From contig JAUQXA010000070.1 of NCBI GenBank assembly GCA_030834895.1, positions 108,033-172,032 of the forward strand: a DNA stretch of 64,000 nucleotides, read 5' to 3'. This stretch comes from Anaerolineales bacterium. Its GTDB lineage: Bacteria; Chloroflexota; Anaerolineae; Anaerolineales; Villigracilaceae. Both the position numbers and the translations under genes were made by a program. This document shows positions 32,856 to 40,905 of the stretch, piece after piece. The number at the start of each line of letters is the position of its first letter. Positions within the stretch are counted from its first letter, which is position 1. The notes below the pieces were generated by a model. The model worked only from the letters and a program-made list of their open reading frames with translations, ran no database searches and was not told where the DNA came from.

Positions 32856-35708
32856 ATGAAAAAATGGGTTTACCTCTTCAGTGAGGTCAAGGAAGTCGAG
32901 AAGCTCGCTGGCGGCTCATGGGACGGCGTCAAGTCCATCGTGGGCGGTAAAGGCGCAGGTTTGATGGATATGACACGTGCAGGTGTGCCGGTGCCCCCGT
33001 TCTTCACGGTGACCACCGAAGCCTGCAACGCCTATCAGGACGGCGGAAAATTCCCCGCCGGCATGTGGGATCAGGAACTGAAGGCGCTCAAAGCCATCGA
33101 AAAGGCAACGGGCAAGAAATTCGGCGACGAAAAGAATCCGCTGCTGGTTTCCTGCCGTTCCGGCGCCAAATTCTCGATGCCCGGCATGATGGATACCATC
33201 CTCAACATTGGTCTGACCGACAAGGTCGCCGAGGGCATGGTCAAGGCGACTGGCAACCCGCGCTTCGTGTACGACTCCTATCGCCGTCTGATCGAAATGT
33301 TTGGCTCGGTTGTCATGGAAACCGGCGATGAGCCTTTTGAGCATCCCCTTGCCGCCTATAAAGCCGAAAAGGGTTACAAAGGCGACACGGAAATGACCGC
33401 CGAAGATTGGAAGGCAATTGTCGAGAAGTTCAAGCAGGCGTACAAGGGCAAGACCGGTCAGGACTTCCCCCAGGATCCGTTCAAGCAACTCGAACTGGCG
33501 ACCGAAGCCGTGTTCAAGTCTTGGAACGGCAAACGCGCCGTTGACTACCGCAACAAGGAAAAGATTTCGCACACACTCGGAACCGCCGTCAACATCTGCA
33601 CGATGGCGTTTGGCAACATGGGCGATGACTCCGCCACCGGCGTGGCATTCACCCGCAATCCCTCCACCGGCGAAAAGTTGATGATGGGCGAGTACCTTAT
33701 CAATGCCCAGGGCGAAGACGTGGTGGCTGGCATCCGCAATGCCGACCCGATTGTCCACCTCAACGACCAAATGCCCGCCGCCTACAAGCAGTTCATGGAC
33801 ATCACCGCCAAACTCGAAAAACACTACCATGACATGCAGGACGTGGAGTTCACCATCGAGCGCGGCAAACTGTGGATGCTCCAGACTCGCATCGGCAAGC
33901 GCACCGCCAAAGCCGCAGTCAAGATGGCTGTGGATATGGCGAACGAAAAACTCATTACCAAGGAAGAAGCCCTCAAGCGCGTCACCCCCGAACAGGTTGA
34001 TGCCTTGCTTCACCCGCAATATGATGCTGCCGCGATGAACCAGGCTGAGAAGGAAGGCAAGTTCCTTGCCAAAGGCGTCAATGCTTCCCCCGGCGCGGCA
34101 GTTGGTCAGGTGTACTTCGATGCCGACCTCACCGAAAAGATGGCGAAGGAACAAGGGCAGAAGACCGTCATGGTTCGTCCCTTCACCAAGCCCGATGACG
34201 TTCACGGCATGATCGCCGCCCAGGGTGTGCTCACCAGCGAAGGTGGTGCCACCTCCCATGCGGCAGTCGTCGCCCGTCAGTTTGGCATCCCCTGCGTGGT
34301 CGGCGCTTCCGCGATCAAGATCGATCTCGAAAAACGCGAGATGCAGGTCGGTGACAAGCTCGTCAAGGAAGGCGAGTGGATTTCCGTCGACGGCACCACA
34401 GGCAAGGTCTTCATCGGTCAGATCCCGATGACCACTCCTTCGCTCGAAGAACAGACCGAACTGATGACCCTGCTTACCTGGGCGGACGAAATCTCCGCGC
34501 GCAAGGGCATCCGCGTGGATTCCAATGGCAAGCCGATGCGTGGTTTGCAGGTTTGGGCAAACGCCGACTATCCCAAGGACGCCCAGCGCGCCCGCTCCTA
34601 CGGAGCCGTCGGTATTGGTCTCTGCCGCACTGAGCACATGTTCTTTGAACCCGAGCGCCTGCCCATCGTGCAGGACATGATCCTCTCTGAAACCAGCGAA
34701 GGACGCACCGCCGCCCTAAACAAACTTCTGCCCTCCCAGCGCAAGGACTTCGACGGTCTGTTCGAGGCGATGGACGGCTATCCCGTCATCATCCGCTTGA
34801 TCGACCCGCCGCTCCATGAGTTCATGCCCGACGAAGAAAAACTCCTGCGCGAAGTGATCGAGATGCAGGTGAAGGGTCAGACCGACGGTTTGGCTGCAAA
34901 GGAAAGCCTGCTCGAATCCATCAAGGGTATGCACGAATCCAACCCGATGATGGGTCTGCGCGGCGTCCGCCTGAGCATTGTCATGCCCGAAATCGTTGAG
35001 ATGCAAGTTCGCGCGATCATGGAAGCCGCCGCCGACTGCACCCTGCGCGGCATTACCGTCAAGCCCGAAGTGATGATCCCGCTCACGGGTACGGTGAAAG
35101 AACTCGAGTGGATTCAACCCCGCCTCGAGCGCATCGCCTCCGCAGTGATGGCTGAGAAGAAGATCAAGTTCGAATACAAGTTCGGCACGATGATCGAAAT
35201 TCCGCGCGCTGCCGCCACCGCTGGCGAAATCGCCTCCAAGGCTGAGTTCTTCTCCTTCGGTACCAATGACCTGACCCAGATGACCTACGGCTACTCCCGC
35301 GATGATGCCGAGCGCAACTTCCTCATCACCTATCAGGAACAGGGCATTCTCGGAACCAATCCCTTCCAGACGATTGACCGCGCCGGCGTCGGCAAGCTGA
35401 TGCAGATGGCGATCAACGATGGACGCGCCACCCGCCCGAACCTCGAAGTGGGTATCTGCGGCGAACACGGCGGTGACCCGAACTCTGTGGAATGGTGCTT
35501 CATGATCGGCAACAACTATGTCTCCTGCTCGCCCTTCCGCGTGCCGATTGCCCGCCTTGCGGCTGCCCATGCGGCCCTTGACCATGCCGTCAAGCCTGCT
35601 CCCAAGGCTGCTGCCGCCAAGAAGCCCGCTGCCAAGAAAGTCGTCAAGAAGGTTGCTGCCAAGAAGGTTGTGAAGAAGGCTGTCAAGAAAGTGGCGAAGA
35701 AGAAATAA
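32856..35708 (+). CDS. ppdK: Pyruvate, phosphate dikinase with lysine-rich C-terminal tail
   Basis: It interconverts pyruvate + ATP + Pi with PEP + AMP + PPi. The nucleotide-binding part has VGGKGAGLMDMTRAGVPVPP and SCRSGAKFSMPGMMDT. The swivelling domain has GGATSHAAVVARQFGIPCVVG with the phospho-His. The PEP domain has ARSYGAVGIGLCRTEHMF and the end GICGEHGGDPNSVEWC. The enzyme body ends near residue 905; about 40 more residues, almost only Lys, Ala, Val and Pro (AKKPAAKKVVKKVAAKK), form a histone H1-like tail. GGAGA precedes the ATG. Confidence 0.95.
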   Translation: MKKWVYLFSEVKEVEKLAGGSWDGVKSIVGGKGAGLMDMTRAGVPVPPFFTVTTEACNAYQDGGKFPAGMWDQELKALKAIEKATGKKFGDEKNPLLVSCRSGAKFSMPGMMDTILNIGLTDKVAEGMVKATGNPRFVYDSYRRLIEMFGSVVMETGDEPFEHPLAAYKAEKGYKGDTEMTAEDWKAIVEKFKQAYKGKTGQDFPQDPFKQLELATEAVFKSWNGKRAVDYRNKEKISHTLGTAVNICTMAFGNMGDDSATGVAFTRNPSTGEKLMMGEYLINAQGEDVVAGIRNADPIVHLNDQMPAAYKQFMDITAKLEKHYHDMQDVEFTIERGKLWMLQTRIGKRTAKAAVKMAVDMANEKLITKEEALKRVTPEQVDALLHPQYDAAAMNQAEKEGKFLAKGVNASPGAAVGQVYFDADLTEKMAKEQGQKTVMVRPFTKPDDVHGMIAAQGVLTSEGGATSHAAVVARQFGIPCVVGASAIKIDLEKREMQVGDKLVKEGEWISVDGTTGKVFIGQIPMTTPSLEEQTELMTLLTWADEISARKGIRVDSNGKPMRGLQVWANADYPKDAQRARSYGAVGIGLCRTEHMFFEPERLPIVQDMILSETSEGRTAALNKLLPSQRKDFDGLFEAMDGYPVIIRLIDPPLHEFMPDEEKLLREVIEMQVKGQTDGLAAKESLLESIKGMHESNPMMGLRGVRLSIVMPEIVEMQVRAIMEAAADCTLRGITVKPEVMIPLTGTVKELEWIQPRLERIASAVMAEKKIKFEYKFGTMIEIPRAAATAGEIASKAEFFSFGTNDLTQMTYGYSRDDAERNFLITYQEQGILGTNPFQTIDRAGVGKLMQMAINDGRATRPNLEVGICGEHGGDPNSVEWCFMIGNNYVSCSPFRVPIARLAAAHAALDHAVKPAPKAAAAKKPAAKKVVKKVAAKKVVKKAVKKVAKKK

Positions 35709-35713
35709 ATTAG

Positions 35714-35810
35714 ACAAACCACAGGAAGACTTGATTTCCCAATAGCCATTCACGTTCGGTAAGCCTGTAAACCTCCGAAGTTTTTTAAACCTCGGAGGTT
35801 TTTGATTCAA
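35714..35810 (-). pseudogene. Duplicated fragment of the hemW 3' end
   Basis: Read on the minus strand, this stretch encodes VYRLTEREWLLGNQVFLWFV before TAA. The real HemW C-terminus reads VYRLTKRGRLLGNQAFLRFVE. The match includes the flanking ACCTCCGAGGT palindrome and ends at GATTCAA in both. There is no start or upstream body. The palindrome doubles as a hairpin downstream of ppdK. Confidence 0.85.
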
Positions 35811-35847
35811 ATAAATTCACGCCGCTTTTATCCCCCTTAAGATTGTC

Positions 35848-35876
35848 TTGAATATTAATTTATGGAGTAGGATAAT
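35848..35876 (+). promoter_or_regulatory. Promoter of the 362-aa lipoprotein gene
   Basis: TTGAAT, 17-base spacer, GATAAT, ending about 20 bases before the ATG; GAGGAG is the RBS. Confidence 0.65.
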
Positions 35877-35896
35877 CTTATTGAGGAGAGCAGGCT

Positions 35897-36985
35897 ATGA
35901 ATAAAAATAAACGTTTGTACATTTTCGTTGGTATTCTTGTAGTTGTAATACTTGCATGTAACATGCCGGCGGGAATGCCGACTACACAGCCTCAAATTGT
36001 GCCGATTGACCCCAGCATTGCGCCATCTGCAACATCTGCACCTGTTGTGGAAGCGCCTACGGTATCTCCCACGGTTGCGGAGATTCATACCCAAACGCCA
36101 TCCATATCTCCCAGTGGAGGGTCTTCAATCTATGATGTGGAATCATCAGGTACGGCGGCAGAGAGGCGCGCGCCTTACGGTGATTCGTATAACATTAATC
36201 GCCTGGAACGGCCTTTTCTGCAGGATATGACCTATGTGTCTGATCTTGATATTGCCAGATTTTCGGTCAGTCAGGATGAGGCCTGGTTTTATGTTTCGAT
36301 AAAACTGACCGGCAGGGATCCAAATAATTCCCTGGGCATTAATTACGGTGTGGAGATTGATGTTGACCATGATGGCTTCGGTGATTATATTATTTGGGCA
36401 CACCCCCCTTATACAACCACGTGGGATACGGTCAATGTCAGGATCTTTGCAGATAAAAATCACAACACTGCCGGTCTTTCAGCTGATAAATCAGATGCGC
36501 CGTTTGACGCAGATGGTTATGAAACACAGATCTTTAATGGCGGCATGGGCGATGCCGACCCTGACATGGCCTGGGTTCGCATGAATGCTGGAGTAGAGGC
36601 AACTATTCAATTCTCGTTTAAGAAATCATGGTCTGGCGCGGTGTTTATGCTGGGTGTAATTTCAGACGGAGACTTGAAGGATGTCACAAAGTTGGATTAT
36701 GTGGATCGCTTCAAGGAGGAAGAGGCGGGGTCGCCAGTGAAGGATAAGGCATATTATCCGTTGAAGGCGCTTTTCGCGGTGGATAATACCTGCCAGGAAG
36801 CGTTTGGTTTCAAGCCGCTGGGATATGAATCAAAATTATGTCCGAAGGAGCCTCCTCCCCAGCAGCCAAGACAGCCAGGAGAAGAACCACCTACCCCGGT
36901 TAGTTGTCCGCCTCACCCCACCTGCACGGGGGCATGGTCAGTATGGCATGAAGATGGATGTTGGTGCGAGGAGATTCTTTACTAA
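35897..36985 (+). CDS. Exported lipoprotein of unknown function
   Basis: The signal peptide ends in a lipobox (VVILAC). A Thr/Pro/Ser-rich spacer reaches about residue 75. The globular part (about 80-300) contains IDVDHDGFGDYIIWA, a calcium-loop-like Asp-rich segment, and alternates beta-type stretches; it may be a sugar- or surface-binding beta-sandwich. The C-terminus is Pro-rich with a final Cys/Trp-rich knot (CPPHPTCTGAWSVWHEDGCWC). I do not recognise a family. It has its own promoter and converges on hemW. Confidence 0.8.
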   Translation: MNKNKRLYIFVGILVVVILACNMPAGMPTTQPQIVPIDPSIAPSATSAPVVEAPTVSPTVAEIHTQTPSISPSGGSSIYDVESSGTAAERRAPYGDSYNINRLERPFLQDMTYVSDLDIARFSVSQDEAWFYVSIKLTGRDPNNSLGINYGVEIDVDHDGFGDYIIWAHPPYTTTWDTVNVRIFADKNHNTAGLSADKSDAPFDADGYETQIFNGGMGDADPDMAWVRMNAGVEATIQFSFKKSWSGAVFMLGVISDGDLKDVTKLDYVDRFKEEEAGSPVKDKAYYPLKALFAVDNTCQEAFGFKPLGYESKLCPKEPPPQQPRQPGEEPPTPVSCPPHPTCTGAWSVWHEDGCWCEEILY

Positions 36986-37030
36986 GCGGAGTGGTACGAC
37001 AAAAGTGTAGTAAATAGGGTGCCATTTTTC

Positions 37031-38296
37031 TTATTCCACAAACCGCAGGAAGGCTTGATTTCCCAATAACCTTCCACGTTTGGTAAGCCTGTAAACCTCC
37101 GAGGTTTCAAAGACCTCGGGGGTTTTGGATTCAAGCAACCCCAGGCGGATTAATTCTTCGATTTCCTTTTTGTAGACATCCAAAAGTCCAATCCCAAACC
37201 TCGACCTGAAATCTGATCCAAAAATCCCAACTTGGGTCAGACGTAGGTTATTAATCATGTAATCGGAGATGTCATCCTGCAAGGTTTGTTTGTGATGATT
37301 GACGGTTGCGGGGGAGAGGGGGAATGGTAAATTGGTAGATTGGGAATTGGTAAGGCGGTCAATGTAAGTTTTGACTCTCAGCGCGTTTGAGTAGCGATAA
37401 CCATTGGTGTATCCATGCGCGCCTGCGCCGAAGGCAAGGTAGGGGAGGGAACGCCAGTATTGGAGGTTGTGGCGGCAGGCAAAGAAAGGATAAGGGATGA
37501 AGGATGAAGGATGAATTTTTTCATCCTTCATAATTCCTCCTTCATCCTTATTCTTCTTCGCCCAATTGGAGATTTCATAATGTACATACCTATTTGCTTC
37601 CAAAAACTCTTCCGCGTACTCGTACATTTCGGCAGCGAGATCAGGGTCGGGGATGGGGAGCAGGCCTTTGACTGACCAGCGTCCGAACGGTGTGCCATGT
37701 TCGAGGGTCAGGGCATAAGCGGAGATGTGTTCGGGGTGCAGGTCAACGGTGTGGGAGAGGGTGGTTTTCCACGAGGCAAGAGTTTGTTCAGGCAGACCGT
37801 AGATCAAGTCCAAGTTTAGATTGTCAAAGCCCGCCTTTCTGGCGTCTGCCACGGATTGGATGACGGTGAAAAAATCGTGAATACGTTCCAACATCCGCAG
37901 TTCTTCGGTGTTGGCAGATTGCACGCCGAGGCTGATGCGATTGATACCTGTCTCACGTAAAGCAGATAACTTTTCATATGAGAGCGTGCCGGGGTTGGCT
38001 TCAATGCTGATCTCCGCGTCTGCGGTCAAGGCAAAGGCGGAGCGCAAGGCTCGGAGGATGGAATCAAACTGGGGCGCGGTCAGCAGGGAGGGAGTCCCAC
38101 CGCCGAAGAATATCGTGTGGATGATAGGTTGGTAATTAGGTAGATTGGTGATCTGGCGTCCAACAAATTCGATTTCTTTGATAATCGCATCCACGTAGGC
38201 GGGAATCGAATCTTCCTGGCCTGCGTAGGTGTTGAAATCGCAGTAGGCGCAGCGATGTTTGCAGAAAGGGATGTGTAGGTAAATGGAAGTGTTCAT
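37031..38296 (-). CDS. hemW: Radical SAM protein HemW (coproporphyrinogen oxidase-like)
   Basis: HemW-type proteins bind SAM and an iron-sulfur cluster and are linked to heme handling; they are often mis-named as HemN. The cluster motif is CKHRCAYCDF, followed by FFGGGTPSLL, EANPGTL and RISLGVQS. The HemW-specific C-terminal domain is present (FGAGAHGY). The frame contains extra peptides coded by repeats: KKNKDEGGIMKDEKIHPSSF near residue 250, a TNLPNYQ-type segment near 55 and NSQSTNLPFPLSP near 315. The ATG overlaps the MFS stop (ATGA), so it is third in the GH13-MFS-hemW operon. Confidence 0.9.
   Translation of the reverse strand: MNTSIYLHIPFCKHRCAYCDFNTYAGQEDSIPAYVDAIIKEIEFVGRQITNLPNYQPIIHTIFFGGGTPSLLTAPQFDSILRALRSAFALTADAEISIEANPGTLSYEKLSALRETGINRISLGVQSANTEELRMLERIHDFFTVIQSVADARKAGFDNLNLDLIYGLPEQTLASWKTTLSHTVDLHPEHISAYALTLEHGTPFGRWSVKGLLPIPDPDLAAEMYEYAEEFLEANRYVHYEISNWAKKNKDEGGIMKDEKIHPSSFIPYPFFACRHNLQYWRSLPYLAFGAGAHGYTNGYRYSNALRVKTYIDRLTNSQSTNLPFPLSPATVNHHKQTLQDDISDYMINNLRLTQVGIFGSDFRSRFGIGLLDVYKKEIEELIRLGLLESKTPEVFETSEVYRLTKRGRLLGNQAFLRFVE
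37485..37557. repeat. In-frame palindromic repeat inside hemW
   Basis: GGATGAAGGATGAAGGATGA faces TCATCCTTCATAATTCCTCC and TTCATCCTTA across a short AT loop, an imperfect palindrome built of GGATGAA units. It encodes the lineage-specific insert in the protein. Confidence 0.75.
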
Positions 38297-39444
38297 GTAC
38301 GGTGGGGCAGGTTGTTTCGCGGCAAGCCGATGAGCAAGACAAAGGGGCCAAGGAGCAAAACCCAGATGGCGATACCCAAACCGAAACGGTCTGCGAGCAG
38401 GCCGATGAGTAAGGGAAGAATTTTTGCAAAGGGTGCAGTGACGGAGCCGATTGCCATGATGCTGGCGCTTTGCCCGGGCAGGGAGGAGTATAACCTGCCT
38501 TGCAGGATTGGATACCAGCCTGTGTTGAAGAGGTTGACGAAGACAATCGTGATGAGTTTGGGAATAAAACCTGGAACAATGAGAAAGACCGAGAAGGCAA
38601 CCAGTTCCAATGCGGCGGTGAGACGGAGATATTTCATGCTGTTCGGCTGCCTGTCAATAAACGGAATGAAGAGGAAATCGGTCAGCAAGCCTAGCGCTAG
38701 CCAGATGGTGATGGCAATGCCTGCCTGTGATTCTGTAACTTGTGCCACATCCACAAAATACAGGGCGAGGTAGCTGAGCAGGACATCCAACATCAAATCG
38801 GCAAACTCAAGCAGGAGCAGCCAGCGCCAGACTTCGCGACGTTTGAGCGCGGATAATGCGGCGCGGAAGCCATCGAAGACGGAACGGGAGGAGGGGAAGG
38901 GCGCATGGGAAGTTGCATCGGGTGGGATCCGACGCATGGCGAGAAGCAGGCAGAGGGTGGAGAAGGAAGCGAGCAGTGCAAACGTTCCGCGCCATCCCAG
39001 CCCAAAGTGAACAAACGCGCCAAGCAGGATGGGTCCCGTCAATACACCAAGTGACCCCGCAAAAGTCCAGCGTGCCATGTTTTGTTCATGACGTGCTGTG
39101 TCCGAATCCATGAGATTTGCCTGCGAGAGAGTGACAAATGCCCCAGACGCTGGGTTGAACAGGATGAAGGATATCAACAGAAAGAGAAAGGAGTTGCTTA
39201 CAGAGGTGGTGAAGAGCGAAATGGTAAAAAGCGCGCCGCCAAACAGAATTAGGGTGCGGCGCTTCCACACATCGCCAAGGATGCCGATGAAGGGTTCGAT
39301 GAAGGCGGCGATGAATCCGGGTAGGCTGAGGGCGAGGCCGATCTGGGTATAGCTGAGGTGCAGGTCGTTCCGTATGAAAGGCCAGGCAGTTTCGCTAACA
39401 CCGAAGACCAACTCGTCGAGGAATTCGATGAGGAGATAGACCAT
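38293..39444 (-). CDS. MFS transporter
   Basis: I start it at 39444 (MVYLLIEF), one base after the GH13 stop; the longer track start would run through the end of the GH13 gene and adds about 40 non-membrane residues. The 383-aa protein has about 11-12 membrane helices and the MFS loop GILGDVWKRRTLIL between helices 2 and 3. Substrate unknown; position behind a GH13 enzyme suggests a sugar or sugar derivative, but the neighbouring hemW weakens that. Confidence 0.85.
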   Translation of the reverse strand: MVYLLIEFLDELVFGVSETAWPFIRNDLHLSYTQIGLALSLPGFIAAFIEPFIGILGDVWKRRTLILFGGALFTISLFTTSVSNSFLFLLISFILFNPASGAFVTLSQANLMDSDTARHEQNMARWTFAGSLGVLTGPILLGAFVHFGLGWRGTFALLASFSTLCLLLAMRRIPPDATSHAPFPSSRSVFDGFRAALSALKRREVWRWLLLLEFADLMLDVLLSYLALYFVDVAQVTESQAGIAITIWLALGLLTDFLFIPFIDRQPNSMKYLRLTAALELVAFSVFLIVPGFIPKLITIVFVNLFNTGWYPILQGRLYSSLPGQSASIMAIGSVTAPFAKILPLLIGLLADRFGLGIAIWVLLLGPFVLLIGLPRNNLPHRT

Positions 39445-39445
39445 G

Positions 39446-40750
39446 TTATTTGACGAAGATTCGATAATCCCAAGGCTGGAGTTCGATTTTCGACGCGGCG
39501 GATAATTCGGCTGGCTGTCCGCTGATATACTCCGTATACCTGCCATGAAATAGGCTTTCTTCAAAGGTCACGTTTTGTAGTTCGGTGGAGAAGTTGAAGA
39601 CCGCAAAGATCTTGTCTTTTTCGTTCTGGCGCACAAAACTAAACACTTTAAGTGGCGCACTGTTCGGGACATGAATCATCCGCGCCCCCCAATGAGCATT
39701 CCATAGGGCGGTATTTTTCTTTTTGAGAGCGAACAATTTTTTGTAGAGCGCCCCAATCGGATGTTCCTTCCATTCGATGGGGTCTTTCTCGAAAAAGGAC
39801 AGACGCTTCGGTTCACCCGCCTCCTGGCTGTTGTAGACCAGCGGCACTCCTTCGCTGACAACTGACAGCGCAATCACGGCTTCGGTTGTGTCACCGAACT
39901 GTTCGAACTGTGTCCCGTTCCAGGCGTTCTTATCATGGTTGCTGACGAAGAGCATGCGCATGATGTCGAAGGGATAGGCTTTCTCGTTCCATGAATAGTA
40001 GATGAACAAATGGCTGACGTCCCACTCGCCTTTGGCGATGTTCAACATCGTGTCGTACCAGGTCCAGGCGTAGGTCATATCGAAGGCTTCGGCGTGCAGG
40101 TCGCGGGCTTCCCATTCCGCCAGCATGAAGACGGGCTTGATGGCATCCAATTCCTTGCGGAGCACGTTCCAGAAGTCGGTGGGGACGAATCCCGCCACGT
40201 CGCAACGATAGCCGTCGATGTCAGTTTCGCGCACCCAATACTGCATCGCCGCCGAAACATATTCGCGGACTTCCAACTTCGAGTAGTCGAGGTCGATGAT
40301 GTCGGACCAGTCCCACCAGGGGGTGGGATGGAAGTCGCCCTTCCAGTTGCGTGAAAACCAATCGGGATGTTCTCCCGCGAGGACGCTGTCCCAGGCAGTG
40401 TGGTTGGGGACAAAATCCAGGATGACGTACATCCCCAGTTCATGCGCGGCTTGGACAAAATGCTTGAGGTCTGCGAGCCTGCCGAACTCAGGGTTGACGC
40501 TGTAATAATCCTTCACCGCGTATGGACTGCCGAGCGTGCCTTTGCGATTTTTTTGTCCGATCTCGTGGATGGGCATCAGCCAGAGGATGTCCGCGCCCAG
40601 ATCTTTTAAACGGGGCAGGCGGGACTCGGCGGCTTTGAACGTTCCGTCGGGAGTGAATTGTCGGGTGTTGATCTGGTAAATGACGGCGTTTTTGCTCCAC
40701 TCGGGGTGGGTGAGTTTGACAAGCGGGGTGGGGGTATAGTCTGGAGACAT
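39446..40750 (-). CDS. GH13 alpha-amylase family protein
   Basis: The (beta/alpha)8 hydrolase of 434 aa has no signal peptide, so it acts in the cytoplasm. GH13 conserved regions are visible: DFVPNH (I), GYRCDVAG with the nucleophile Asp (II), MLAEWEA with the acid Glu (III) and FVSNHDKN (IV). A C-terminal beta domain ends LQPWDYRIFVK. The exact specificity is not readable. It is first in the operon with the MFS transporter and hemW. Confidence 0.9.
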   Translation of the reverse strand: MSPDYTPTPLVKLTHPEWSKNAVIYQINTRQFTPDGTFKAAESRLPRLKDLGADILWLMPIHEIGQKNRKGTLGSPYAVKDYYSVNPEFGRLADLKHFVQAAHELGMYVILDFVPNHTAWDSVLAGEHPDWFSRNWKGDFHPTPWWDWSDIIDLDYSKLEVREYVSAAMQYWVRETDIDGYRCDVAGFVPTDFWNVLRKELDAIKPVFMLAEWEARDLHAEAFDMTYAWTWYDTMLNIAKGEWDVSHLFIYYSWNEKAYPFDIMRMLFVSNHDKNAWNGTQFEQFGDTTEAVIALSVVSEGVPLVYNSQEAGEPKRLSFFEKDPIEWKEHPIGALYKKLFALKKKNTALWNAHWGARMIHVPNSAPLKVFSFVRQNEKDKIFAVFNFSTELQNVTFEESLFHGRYTEYISGQPAELSAASKIELQPWDYRIFVK

Positions 40751-40905
40751 CGGCAGATTCCTTTGCTAATCAATAAACAGCCTGATGATTATAAAGGAAT
40801 ACAGATTTGGGTCTTGCAATTGGAAGTAGCATCTTTTGCAAGTTTGCCAGATTAGTCACTCCCGATTTTCTTTAAACGATTAGAATCCATCGAAAAGGAG
40901 CCAAA

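Noticed and set aside
32916-34637. 573-codon minus-strand ORF opposite ppdK
   Set aside because: Shadow frame of ppdK with no start signal and no domain.
34716-35810. 364-codon minus-strand ORF that begins in the HemW fragment
   Set aside because: Its body is antisense to ppdK; only the short hemW-like segment is meaningful, and that is in another frame.
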